Source of the DNA: DATFLL01 sp035267785
GTDB taxonomy: Bacteria; Pseudomonadota; Gammaproteobacteria; DATFLL01
Direction of reading: 5' to 3'
DNA: 34,452 nucleotides
NCBI GenBank assembly: GCA_035267785.1
Contig: DATFLL010000095.1
Location: forward strand, 1 to 34,452
This document shows positions 1 to 7,364 of the stretch, in pieces. Both the position numbers and the translations under genes were made by a program. The notes under the pieces were generated by a model. That model was not told where the DNA came from. It did no database searches and saw only the letters and a list, made by a program, of their open reading frames with translations. Every line of letters begins with the position of its first letter. The first letter of the stretch is position 1.

Positions 1-2313
1 GGAAATGACGCCCTGACCGCCGCGCCCGTGCACCGGGTAGTCGTCGATTCGGGTGCGCTTGCCGTAGCCATTCTCGGTGGCCGTCAGCACATAGCCCTGA
101 TCGGCGATGATGAGCGAGATCACGCGCTGATCCTTACCGAGCTTGACGCCGCGCACGCCGCAGGCCGAACGGCCCATCGGGCGCACGCTGGATTCATTGA
201 ATCGAATCGCCTTGCCGGCCGAGGTGAACAACATGATGTCCCGCGTACCGTCGGTCAGGGCGACGCCGACGAGCTGGTCGTCGTCGCGCAGCTCGACGGC
301 GATGATGCCCGAGGCACGCTGGCGCGAGAAGTCCTTCAGCGGCGTCTTCTTCACTGTGCCGTTGGCCGTGGCAAAACAGATGAAGTAACCCTCGGTATAC
401 TCGCGGATCGGCAGGATGGCGTTGATGCGCTCGCCCTCCTCGAGCGGCAACAGGTTGACGATGGGCCGCCCGCGCGCCCCGCGCCCGGCCTGGGGCAGCT
501 CGTAGACCTTCTTCCAATACACCTTGCCGCGGCTGGAGAAGCACAGAATGGTGTCGTGCGTATTGGCGATAAAGAGCTTGTCGATGAAGTCCTCTTCCTT
601 GATCGCCGTAGCCGACTTGCCGCGTCCACCGCGGCGCTGTGCGGTATAGGCCGACAGCGGCTGCGATTTGGCGTAGCCCTCGTGCGAGAGCGTGACCACC
701 ACGTCCTCCTCGCTGATGAGGTCCTCGATGGTGAGGTCTTCCTGACTGGAGACGATCTCGGTGCGCCGCTTGTCGCCGTAGCGGTCGCGGATATCGACCA
801 ATTCCTCACGAATGACTTCCATGAGGCGATCGCCGCTGGCGAGGATCGCCAGCAGATCGTCGATCTTCTCGAGCAGTTCCTTGTACTCGTTGATGATCTT
901 GTCCTGCTCCAGGCCGGTGAGCCGGTGCAGGCGCATATCGAGGATCGCCTGGGCCTGGGCGTCGGAGAGGCGGTACTTGCCCTCGACCAAACCCAACCCC
1001 GCCGGCAGCTCGTCCGGACGCGAGGCCTCGGCACCCGTGCGCTCGAGCATGTCGATGACCACGCCGGGCGTCCAGGCCCGGGCCATCAACTGCTCCTTGG
1101 CCTCGGCCGGGCTGGCCGCGGCCTTGATGAGCGCGATGATAGGATCGATGTTCTCCAGCGCGACCGCCAGGCCTTCCAGGACGTGGGCACGTTCGCGCGC
1201 CTTGCGCAGCTCGAAGATCGTGCGCCGCGTCACCACCTCGCGGCGGTGGCGAATGAAGGCCTCCAGTATCTGCTTGAGATTGAGCAGACGCGGCTGGCCG
1301 TCGACCAGGGCCACCATGTTGATGCCGAAGACATGCTGCATGTGGGTGTGCTGATACAAGTTATTCAGCACCACTTCGGCCACCTCGCCGCGGCGCAGCT
1401 CGATGACCATACGCATACCTTCCTTGTCGGACTCGTCGCGCAGCTCCGAGATGCCCTCGATCTTCTTTTCCTTGACTAACTCGGCGATCTTCTCCAACAG
1501 CCGCGCCTTGTTGACCTGGTAAGGCAGCTCGGTCACCACGATGCGCTGGCGCCCGTTGGCCTCCTCTTCGACCTCGGTGCGGGCCCGTACGTAGATTCGT
1601 CCACGCCCGCCGAGGTAGGCCTCGACAATGCCCCGCGCGCCGTTGATGATGCCGGCGGTCGGGAAATCCGGGCCGGGTATGTGCTCCATCAGACCAGGCA
1701 CGTCGATGGCCGGATTGTCGATAACCGCCAGGCAGGCGTTGATGACCTCGGTCAGATTGTGCGGCGGGATGTTGGTCGCCATACCCACGGCGATGCCGGC
1801 GGAGCCGTTGACCAGCAGGTTCGGTACCCTCGTGGGCAGGATCTCCGGCTCGTTCTCCGACTCGTCGTAGTTGGGGACGAAGTCGACTGTCTCCTTGTCA
1901 ATGTCGGCCAGCAGCTCGTGAGCGATGCGAGCCATGCGCACCTCGGTGTAGCGCATGGCCGCCGGCGAGTCGCCGTCGACCGAGCCGAAGTTGCCCTGGC
2001 CGTCGACCAGCATGTAGCGCATGGAAAACGGCTGGGCCAGACGCACGATGGTGTCGTAGACCGCGGCATCGCCGTGGGGATGGTATTTACCGATGACGTC
2101 GCCGACCACGCGGGCCGACTTCTTATAAGGTTTGTTCCAGTCGTTGCCGAGCTCCTGCATCGCGAACAGGACACGGCGGTGGACGGGCTTGAGTCCGTCG
2201 CGAACATCGGGCAGGGCACGTCCCACGATTACGCTCATGGCGTAATCCAGGTAGGACTGTTTCATTTCCTCCTCGATGTTGACCGGGAGGACTTCTTTGG
2301 CGAAATCGACCAT
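1..2313 (-). CDS. gyrA: DNA gyrase subunit A, 3' end cut off by window edge
   Basis: GyrA is the DNA-cleaving subunit of gyrase, which introduces negative supercoils using GyrB's ATPase. The 771 codons present start at the ATG read from 2313 and run off base 1, so about 100 C-terminal residues are missing. Residue numbering matches E. coli GyrA through the active site: catalytic Tyr122 follows the AAMRY motif, and the GyrA box (QRRGGRG) that wraps DNA lies at about residues 559-565 in the C-terminal beta-pinwheel. The quinolone-determining region reads GDAAVYD, so residue 83, Ser in E. coli, is Ala here, while Asp87 is kept. mtnA lies upstream on the same strand after 184 nt, as in Pseudomonas. 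I found no convincing promoter in that gap. Identification is certain. Confidence 0.98.
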   Translation of the reverse strand, partial: MVDFAKEVLPVNIEEEMKQSYLDYAMSVIVGRALPDVRDGLKPVHRRVLFAMQELGNDWNKPYKKSARVVGDVIGKYHPHGDAAVYDTIVRLAQPFSMRYMLVDGQGNFGSVDGDSPAAMRYTEVRMARIAHELLADIDKETVDFVPNYDESENEPEILPTRVPNLLVNGSAGIAVGMATNIPPHNLTEVINACLAVIDNPAIDVPGLMEHIPGPDFPTAGIINGARGIVEAYLGGRGRIYVRARTEVEEEANGRQRIVVTELPYQVNKARLLEKIAELVKEKKIEGISELRDESDKEGMRMVIELRRGEVAEVVLNNLYQHTHMQHVFGINMVALVDGQPRLLNLKQILEAFIRHRREVVTRRTIFELRKARERAHVLEGLAVALENIDPIIALIKAAASPAEAKEQLMARAWTPGVVIDMLERTGAEASRPDELPAGLGLVEGKYRLSDAQAQAILDMRLHRLTGLEQDKIINEYKELLEKIDDLLAILASGDRLMEVIREELVDIRDRYGDKRRTEIVSSQEDLTIEDLISEEDVVVTLSHEGYAKSQPLSAYTAQRRGGRGKSATAIKEEDFIDKLFIANTHDTILCFSSRGKVYWKKVYELPQAGRGARGRPIVNLLPLEEGERINAILPIREYTEGYFICFATANGTVKKTPLKDFSRQRASGIIAVELRDDDQLVGVALTDGTRDIMLFTSAGKAIRFNESSVRPMGRSACGVRGVKLGKDQRVISLIIADQGYVLTATENGYGKRTRIDDYPVHGRGGQGVIS

Positions 2314-2497
2314 GCTGGGAACCGGCTATCCTCTCAGGTTCGGCCTTGGGGGTACGGCCTTGCTCGCCCGGACCAATTCGGCCAAATGCGGGCCGCTCAA
2401 AGACGCCAGTTTAACATAGTCGCGCCCCCTACGGCATCCGGACGAACGCCTGTCACAGGGGATATGTGTGCGCCTCAGGCTGGATGGCGGTCGAAAA

Positions 2498-3547
2498 TCA
2501 GGCGGATTGCATCATGGCCGAGAGGGCTTCGCGGCTCGGGGAGCGCACGATGCCCCGCTCCGTGACGATGACATCGACCAGCTCGGCGGGTGTGATATCG
2601 AAGGCGGGATTCCAGGCCTCGGCGCCCTCGGCGGCGATCCGGTGCCCTCCCAGCGACAGGACCTCCTCGGCGGGACGCTGCTCGATGGGGATGTCGGCGC
2701 CGGAACCGATGGCCATGTCCACGGTTGAGGTCGGCGCCACCACCATAAAACCCACGCCGTGGTGGCGGGCGGCCACCGCCAGGCCATAGGTGCCTATCTT
2801 GTTGGCGACGTCGCCGTTGGACGCGATGCGATCGGAACCGACGATGACCCATTGGACCTTCCCCTCGCGCATCAGGTGCGCCGCCGCCCCGTCGGCCAGC
2901 AGGGTGACCGGGATTCGGTCCTGGACCAGCTCCCACGCGGTCAGGCGCGAGCCCTGCAGCCACGGGCGGGTCTCGTCGGCATAGACGGCCTGGACCTTGC
3001 CGCCGGCATACGCGCTGCGGATGACACCGAGCGCCGTGCCGTAACCGCCGGTGGCGAGCGAGCCGGTATTGCAGTGGGTCAACAGACCGGCCGGGCCTTC
3101 TATCAAGGCCGCACCCAGCTCGCCCATGTGCCGGTTGGCGGCGATGTCCTCCTCGTGGATACGCCGCGCCTCGTCCAGCAGCGCCGGCACCGGGTCGCCG
3201 TCGATGCCGGCGATGAGCCCGCGCATTCGCTCCAGCGCCCAGAACAGGTTCACCGCCGTCGGACGCGCATCGGCCAGCAGCGCCAGGTCGGCCTCAATGT
3301 CCTCGCGCCAGCTCGTGGGCGAGCGGGCATAGCGTTCGCGCGCGGCCAACACCACACCGAAGGCCGCGGTAATGCCGATGGCGGGCGCGCCGCGCACCAC
3401 CATGTCGCGTATGGCATGCGCGACGGCATCGGCCGAGGTCAGGCTCAGGTACTCCTGCTCGGCCGGCAGGCGGCGCTGGTCGAGCAGCAGCAGAGCGTCG
3501 TCGGACCAGTCAATCGCGCGAATCGTGTCATGCGTATCCTGCAACAT
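2498..3547 (-). CDS. mtnA: Methylthioribose-1-phosphate isomerase
   Basis: MtnA converts 5-methylthioribose-1-phosphate to methylthioribulose-1-phosphate in methionine salvage. It belongs to the eIF2B-like isomerase fold. Family signatures are clear: RGAPAIG near residue 52, the THCNTGSLATGG segment with catalytic Cys159, DETRP near 191, and SDRI with Asp239 followed by NGDVANKIGTY. The 349-residue length is normal. An in-frame ATG at 3568 would add seven residues, but it lies upstream of a perfect TATAAT at 3557-3562, so I chose the ATG at 3547. No Shine-Dalgarno sequence precedes it. It is divergent from mtaD, which acts earlier in the same salvage route, and upstream of gyrA, as in Pseudomonas PA3168-PA3170. 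Confidence 0.96.
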   Translation of the reverse strand: MLQDTHDTIRAIDWSDDALLLLDQRRLPAEQEYLSLTSADAVAHAIRDMVVRGAPAIGITAAFGVVLAARERYARSPTSWREDIEADLALLADARPTAVNLFWALERMRGLIAGIDGDPVPALLDEARRIHEEDIAANRHMGELGAALIEGPAGLLTHCNTGSLATGGYGTALGVIRSAYAGGKVQAVYADETRPWLQGSRLTAWELVQDRIPVTLLADGAAAHLMREGKVQWVIVGSDRIASNGDVANKIGTYGLAVAARHHGVGFMVVAPTSTVDMAIGSGADIPIEQRPAEEVLSLGGHRIAAEGAEAWNPAFDITPAELVDVIVTERGIVRSPSREALSAMMQSA

Positions 3548-3556
3548 AGTCGGCCC

Positions 3557-3584
3557 ATTATAACGCATGCGTTCGAGTTGGCAG
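3557..3584 (-). promoter_or_regulatory. Probable mtnA promoter, leaderless type
   Basis: On the minus strand a perfect -10 hexamer TATAAT (3562-3557) lies 9 nt before the mtnA ATG at 3547. A 4/6 match to the -35 box, CTGCCA (3584-3579), sits 16 nt upstream. The -35 element falls within the left arm of the palindromic repeat beginning at 3575. Transcription would start within about 3 nt of the ATG. This is inferred from sequence only. Confidence 0.6.
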
Positions 3585-3682
3585 TCGGCAGTTTGCAGTT
3601 GGCAGAAAAGGCAAGAAGATCGTGTCTTTCATTCTTGCTGCCGACTGATGACTGCCAACTGCCAACTCCGCCCAGGGGGCGG
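3575..3682. repeat. Dispersed palindromic repeat, copy 1
   Basis: This 108-bp element has a left arm starting GAGTTGGCAGTCGGCAGTT and a right arm made of CTGCC(G/A)ACTG units, complementary at about 24 of 29 positions around an AT-richer loop of about 32 nt. It ends in a short G/C hairpin, CCGCCC...GGGCGG. The left arm is itself a run of degenerate GGCAGT units. A second copy is at 7242-7342 with the same order of parts. It carries no gene and sits between the divergent mtnA and mtaD starts. It resembles a non-autonomous REP/MITE-like element; I do not recognise a named family. Confidence 0.85.
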
Positions 3683-3687
3683 AAAGC

Positions 3688-3716
3688 TTGTCCCCGCCGC
3701 CGCGCCCCGATATCTT
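3688..3716 (+). promoter_or_regulatory. Probable mtaD promoter
   Basis: TTGTCC (3688-3693, 4/6 match to the -35 box) is followed after 17 nt by TATCTT (3711-3716), which lies 8 nt before the mtaD ATG at 3725. There is no Shine-Dalgarno sequence in the short remaining leader. The promoter starts immediately after the palindromic repeat. Confidence 0.5.
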
Positions 3717-3724
3717 TGCCTCCT

Positions 3725-5044
3725 ATGCAAAACATCGACACGCTGATCCATGCCCGTTGGGTGATCCCGGTCGCGCCGCAGACCGGCTCCCTCGATGACC
3801 ATGCCGTGGCCATACACGAGGGCCGTATCGTGGAGGTGCTGCCCAGCACCGAAGCACGAGCCAAATACCGGGGCGAAGTGACGCTGGAACTGGAGCGCCA
3901 CGCGCTGCTGCCCGGTCTGGTCAACGCCCACGGCCACGCGGCCATGACGCTGATGCGCGGGCTGGCCGACGACCTGCACCTGATGGATTGGCTGAAGAAC
4001 CACATCTGGCCGGCCGAACAGAAATGGGTCAGCGCCGAGTTCGTGCACGACGGCTCGCTGCTCGCCTGCGCCGAAATGCTGCGCGGCGGGGTGACCTGCT
4101 TCAACGACATGTACTTCTTCCCCGAGCAGACCGCTCGGGCGGCCGAGCGCGCCGGGATGCGCGCAGTGGTCGGACTCATCGTCATCGACTTTCCCACGGC
4201 CTGGGCGCAGGATGCCGACGAGTATCTGCACAAGAGCCTGGCGCTGCACGACGAGCTCAAGCACAACCCGCTGGTGCGCACCGCGTTCGCGCCGCACGCC
4301 CCGTACACGGTTTCCGATGGGCCCCTCGCCAAGGTGCTGATGTACGCCGAGGAACTGGACATCCCCATCCATATTCACGTGCACGAGACCGCCCATGAGG
4401 TCGAAGACGCGGTGCGGCAAAACGGCAAGCGCCCGCTGGCGCGGCTGGCCGGGCTCGGCCTGGTCTCACCGCGCCTGGTCGGTGTGCACATGACCCAACT
4501 CGAGGACGCGGAAATAGAGGCCTTGGCCGCGGCGGGCGCACACGCGGTGCACTGTCCCGAGTCGAACCTGAAACTGGCCAGTGGGTTCTGCCCCGTCCAG
4601 CGCCTGCTCGGGGCGGGCGTCAACGTCGCGCTGGGCACCGACGGCGCGGCCAGCAATAATGACCTGGACATGTTCGGCGAGATGCGCACCGCCGCGCTGC
4701 TCGGCAAGGCCGTGGCGGGCGATGCGAGCGCGGTCCCCGCCGAGCAGGTCCTGCGTATGGCGACCCTGAACGGCGCCCGCGCGCTCGGACTGGAAGAGGA
4801 GATCGGCTCTGTGGAGCCGGGCAAGGCCGCCGACCTCATCGCGGTCGACCTGGGTGAGGTGGAGACCCAGCCGGTATTCCACCCGGTCTCGCACCTCGTC
4901 TACGCGGCCGGCCGCGACAAGGTCACCGACGTTTGGGTGGCGGGGCGTCATCTCCTGAAGGAGCGTACGTTGACGACGCTCGACGTGGGTGACATCGGTG
5001 CAACGGCCGCCGAATGGGGTGAACGACTGCGGGCCGAAAGCTGA
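3725..5044 (+). CDS. mtaD: Methylthioadenosine/S-adenosylhomocysteine deaminase (TRZ/ATZ family)
   Basis: This amidohydrolase deaminates 5'-methylthioadenosine (and often S-adenosylhomocysteine) to the inosine derivative; a phosphorylase then yields the substrate of MtnA. The 439-residue protein shows the metal site of the family: HGH at residues 69-71 in the segment GLVNAHGH, His218 and catalytic Glu221 in HIHVHE, and Asp306 in LGTDGAASNNDLDM. The reading frame is open far upstream to 2759, but that part is antisense to mtnA and crosses the repeat. The ATG at 3725 gives the normal N-terminus and has a promoter-like sequence just ahead. The orthologous Pseudomonas position is PA3170. Substrate preference between MTA and SAH cannot be read from sequence. 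Confidence 0.93.
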   Translation: MQNIDTLIHARWVIPVAPQTGSLDDHAVAIHEGRIVEVLPSTEARAKYRGEVTLELERHALLPGLVNAHGHAAMTLMRGLADDLHLMDWLKNHIWPAEQKWVSAEFVHDGSLLACAEMLRGGVTCFNDMYFFPEQTARAAERAGMRAVVGLIVIDFPTAWAQDADEYLHKSLALHDELKHNPLVRTAFAPHAPYTVSDGPLAKVLMYAEELDIPIHIHVHETAHEVEDAVRQNGKRPLARLAGLGLVSPRLVGVHMTQLEDAEIEALAAAGAHAVHCPESNLKLASGFCPVQRLLGAGVNVALGTDGAASNNDLDMFGEMRTAALLGKAVAGDASAVPAEQVLRMATLNGARALGLEEEIGSVEPGKAADLIAVDLGEVETQPVFHPVSHLVYAAGRDKVTDVWVAGRHLLKERTLTTLDVGDIGATAAEWGERLRAES

Positions 5045-5131
5045 CCCGGGCGAGCGAGCGGCCCCGTCCGACGATGTCTTGATACGCAGCGTCGGTCACA
5101 ATCGAGAACCAATCATCGGACGAATGGGCGC

Positions 5132-5725
5132 ATGAAACTCTACGACTTCGAACGCTCCGGAAACTGCTACAAGGTCCGGCTGCTGCTCAACCTCCTGGGT
5201 CTGGACTACGAGACCGTACCGGTGGACCTGAGCGCCGGCGAAAACTTCAAGGCCGAGTTCCTCAAGCTCAACCCCCGCGCCCAGGTCCCCCTGCTGGAAG
5301 ACGGCGGCCGGCGGGTGTGGGACTCCATGGCCATCCTGGTGTATCTGGCTCGGCGCTACGGCGAGGCCTACTGGCTGCCGGTGGCGGCCGAGCCCATGTC
5401 CGAGATCATGCAGTGGCTGGCCGTCTCCGAGAACGAGATCCTTCACGGCCTGGCACGGGCGCGCAGCATCAAGCTGTTCAACCGGCCGGGCAGTGTGGCC
5501 GAGAGCCAGGAGATCGGCCGCGGGGTGCTGCGACTGTTGAACGACCATCTCAGTCAGCGCTCCTGGCTGGCCGTGGATCACATCACCATCGCCGACGTGG
5601 CCTGTTTCCCCTACGTCGCCCTCGCCCCCGAGGCCGGCATCCCGCTGACGGGTTATGCCGGCATCAACAACTGGCTTGCCCGCATCCACGATTTGCCCGG
5701 CTTCATCAGCATGCCCGGCATTTGA
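5132..5725 (+). CDS. Glutathione S-transferase family protein
   Basis: The 197-residue protein has the soluble GST layout: a thioredoxin-like N-terminal domain (about residues 1-77, beginning MKLYDFERSGNCYKV, with the NPRAQVPLLEDG turn containing the cis-Pro of the glutathione site and an SMAILVYLA segment after it) and a helical C-terminal domain (about 85-197, with the ITIADVA N-capping motif). GSTs conjugate or reduce substrates using glutathione; the substrate here is unknown. It sits between mtaD and ubiG, 87 nt after mtaD and 69 nt before ubiG, in the same direction. As I recall it, this gene is not part of the Pseudomonas PA3168-PA3173 order, so it looks like an insertion into that cluster. 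Confidence 0.9.
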   Translation: MKLYDFERSGNCYKVRLLLNLLGLDYETVPVDLSAGENFKAEFLKLNPRAQVPLLEDGGRRVWDSMAILVYLARRYGEAYWLPVAAEPMSEIMQWLAVSENEILHGLARARSIKLFNRPGSVAESQEIGRGVLRLLNDHLSQRSWLAVDHITIADVACFPYVALAPEAGIPLTGYAGINNWLARIHDLPGFISMPGI

Positions 5726-5782
5726 ACGAGACAGTGATGCCGGGTGACGGGTGCGGCGCTGGCCGCGCCGGCCGAATGCCGT

Positions 5783-5788
5783 TATCCT
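5783..5788 (+). promoter_or_regulatory. Possible ubiG -10 element
   Basis: TATCCT lies exactly 6 nt before the ubiG ATG at 5795, with no Shine-Dalgarno sequence between. The candidate -35 region (CTGGCC, 18 nt upstream) is poor. It is kept because the same spacing recurs before other genes in the window. Confidence 0.35.
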
Positions 5789-5794
5789 AGCGCC

Positions 5795-6505
5795 ATGAGC
5801 AACGCAGCAGAAAACATCGACCGCGCGGAGGTCGCCAAGTTCGAGGCGCTGGCCGCGCGCTGGTGGGATCCCGACAGCGACTTCAAGCCGCTGCACGACA
5901 TCAACCCCCTGCGCCTGGACTATATCGATCAGCGCGCCGGCCTGGCCGGCAAACGCGTGCTCGACGTGGGCTGCGGCGGCGGCATCCTCAGCGAGTCCAT
6001 GGCCCGACGCGGCGCCGAGGTCACCGGCATCGACATGGGCGAGGCCCCGCTGGCCGTGGCCAAACTGCACCGGATGGAATCCGAGGTCGACGTCGACTAC
6101 CGGCGCATGACGGCCGAGGCCCTGGCCGAGGAGCAGCCGGGCAGCTTCGACGTGGTCGCCTGCCTGGAGATGCTCGAGCACGTGCCCGAACCCGACTCGG
6201 CGATCGCCGCCTGCGCGCGCCTGGTCAAGCCGGGCGGCCATGTGTTTTTCTCGACCATCAACCGCAATCCCAAGTCATATCTGTTCGCCATCATCGGCGC
6301 CGAGTACGTCCTGCGCATGCTGCCCAAGGGCACACACGATTTTCGCAAGTTCATCCGTCCGTCCGAGCTCGAGGCCTGGGCGCGCCACGCCGGTCTCGGC
6401 GTGCGCGAGCTGACGGGCATGAGCTACAACCCGCTGAGCCAGCGCTACTGGCTCGGCCGCGACACCGACGTCAATTACCTGATGCACTGCGTCCGGGAGG
6501 ACTGA
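5795..6505 (+). CDS. ubiG: Bifunctional 3-demethylubiquinol 3-O-methyltransferase / 2-polyprenyl-6-hydroxyphenol methylase
   Basis: UbiG carries out both O-methylation steps of ubiquinone synthesis with S-adenosylmethionine. The 236-residue protein has the typical start (AEVAKFEALAARWWDP), SAM-binding motif I VLDVGCGGG at residues 55-63, the acidic loop residue Asp80 in VTGIDM, CLEMLEHV (post-I/II region) and the UbiG-specific HDFRKFIRPSEL and GMSYNPL segments. The open frame extends to 5744, but the added residues do not match the family, so the ATG at 5795 is the better start. mupP follows after 13 nt, suggesting co-transcription. The position matches Pseudomonas PA3171. Confidence 0.96.
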   Translation: MSNAAENIDRAEVAKFEALAARWWDPDSDFKPLHDINPLRLDYIDQRAGLAGKRVLDVGCGGGILSESMARRGAEVTGIDMGEAPLAVAKLHRMESEVDVDYRRMTAEALAEEQPGSFDVVACLEMLEHVPEPDSAIAACARLVKPGGHVFFSTINRNPKSYLFAIIGAEYVLRMLPKGTHDFRKFIRPSELEAWARHAGLGVRELTGMSYNPLSQRYWLGRDTDVNYLMHCVRED

Positions 6506-6518
6506 GCGTCTCCCGCTG

Positions 6519-7223
6519 ATGAGCGACCCGACCGTGCCCGACACCTGCGCCTCGCCCATCGGCTCGCTCCTGTTCGACCTCGACGGCACCCTCGCCGACA
6601 CCGCGCCCGATCTCGCCTACGCCCTCAACCGGGTGCTCGAGGCCGAGGGGCACACGGCGCTGTCCTTCGAACGCATCCGTCCCGTGGTCTCCCACGGCAG
6701 CCAGGGGCTCATCCGCCTCGGCTTCGGCATCGACGAAGCTCACCCCGACTTTCAGCGTCTGCGCCGCGAGCTGCTCGACATTTATCAAGACCACCTCGCC
6801 CGCGAGACCTGCCTGTTTCCCGGCATGGAATCACTGCTCACCGCCATCGAGGCACGGGGCCTGCGCTGGGGCGTGGTCACCAACAAGCCCGGCTGGTTGA
6901 CCGAGCCCCTGCTCGACGCCCTGGCGCTCGACCGGCGCGCCGCGTGCATCGTCAGCGGCGACACCCTGGAGCAGCGCAAGCCGCACCCCGCCCCGCTGCT
7001 TCACGCCTGCCGGCTGACCGGCTGCGATGCACCCCGATGCGTCTATATCGGGGATGCCGAACGCGATATCGCCGCCGGCCGCGCCGCCGGCATGCACACC
7101 CTGGTCGCCCTGTTCGGCTACCTCGGCGAAGACGACCGGCCGGAGACCTGGGGGGCGGACGGGCTCGTGCGCAGCCCGGAGGAGATTCTTGCCTGGCTGG
7201 ACTCTCAAAGACGTGAGGGGTGA
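6519..7223 (+). CDS. mupP: HAD-family phosphatase, probable N-acetylmuramate-6-phosphate phosphatase MupP
   Basis: The 234-residue protein is a HAD-IA hydrolase: nucleophile motif DLDGT with Asp20 and Asp22, motif II VVTNKP near 119-124, Lys154 in RKPHP, and motif IV GDAERD at 178-183. Generic annotation would call it phosphoglycolate phosphatase (Gph). The C-terminal GYL...ED...WGAD pattern, the LRRELLDIYQ segment and the position after ubiG match Pseudomonas PA3172, shown to be MupP, which dephosphorylates MurNAc-6-phosphate in the AmgK/MurU cell-wall recycling route. AmgK and MurU are not in the window, so a Gph role remains possible. The last codons and stop lie inside a tandem heptamer repeat. 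Confidence 0.8.
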   Translation: MSDPTVPDTCASPIGSLLFDLDGTLADTAPDLAYALNRVLEAEGHTALSFERIRPVVSHGSQGLIRLGFGIDEAHPDFQRLRRELLDIYQDHLARETCLFPGMESLLTAIEARGLRWGVVTNKPGWLTEPLLDALALDRRAACIVSGDTLEQRKPHPAPLLHACRLTGCDAPRCVYIGDAERDIAAGRAAGMHTLVALFGYLGEDDRPETWGADGLVRSPEEILAWLDSQRREG

Positions 7224-7240
7224 GGTGTGAGGCGTGAGGT
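7213..7240. repeat. Tandem heptamer repeat (GTGAGGN)x4
   Basis: Four head-to-tail copies of GTGAGG plus one variable base (G, T, C, T) fill these 28 bases. The mupP stop codon (7221-7223) is inside the second unit, so a change of copy number could only slightly alter the C-terminus. The run ends two bases before the palindromic repeat at 7242. Confidence 0.85.
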
Positions 7241-7241
7241 A

Positions 7242-7342
7242 GAGTTGGCAGTCGGCAGTTCGCAGTTGGCAGCAAAAACCAAAAGAATTTTCTCTTTCTG
7301 ACGGCTGCCAACTGCAAACTGACAGCTCCGCCCGAAGGGCGG
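7242..7342. repeat. Dispersed palindromic repeat, copy 2
   Basis: This 101-bp copy shares the left arm of copy 1 (3575-3682) with one mismatch over about 30 bp. The right arm, beginning CTGCCAACTGCAAACTG, pairs with the left arm almost perfectly over about 18 bp. It ends with CCGCCC-GAA-GGGCGG. The loop differs in sequence from copy 1 but is likewise A- and T-rich, so arms rather than loop are conserved. It lies between mupP and rmuC. Confidence 0.85.
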
Positions 7343-7352
7343 TCGTTCTTGC

Positions 7353-7358
7353 TACAAT
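7353..7358 (+). promoter_or_regulatory. Probable rmuC -10 element
   Basis: TACAAT (5/6 match to TATAAT) lies 6 nt before the rmuC ATG at 7365. No good -35 box is present: the expected position falls in the terminal hairpin of the palindromic repeat. No Shine-Dalgarno sequence is seen. Confidence 0.4.
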
Positions 7359-7364
7359 CGGTGC

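Noticed and set aside
2314..2497. gyrA promoter (TATGTT near 2411-2418 on minus)
   Set aside because: The hexamer has no -35 partner, so it cannot be told from chance.
28..2565. Long plus-strand open frames over gyrA
   Set aside because: They are antisense to a clear gyrA frame with all family motifs; high G+C makes such shadow frames common.
2759..3724. Upstream extension of mtaD
   Set aside because: It is antisense to mtnA and crosses the palindromic repeat; family N-terminus starts at 3725.
6952..7317. Minus-strand frame beginning in the palindromic repeat
   Set aside because: The peptide start (Leu-Pro-Thr-Ala repeats) is just translation of the repeat; the rest is antisense to mupP.
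3575..7342. CRISPR array from repeated GGCAGT units
   Set aside because: Units are degenerate and contiguous, arms are palindromic, and there are no spacers or cas genes.
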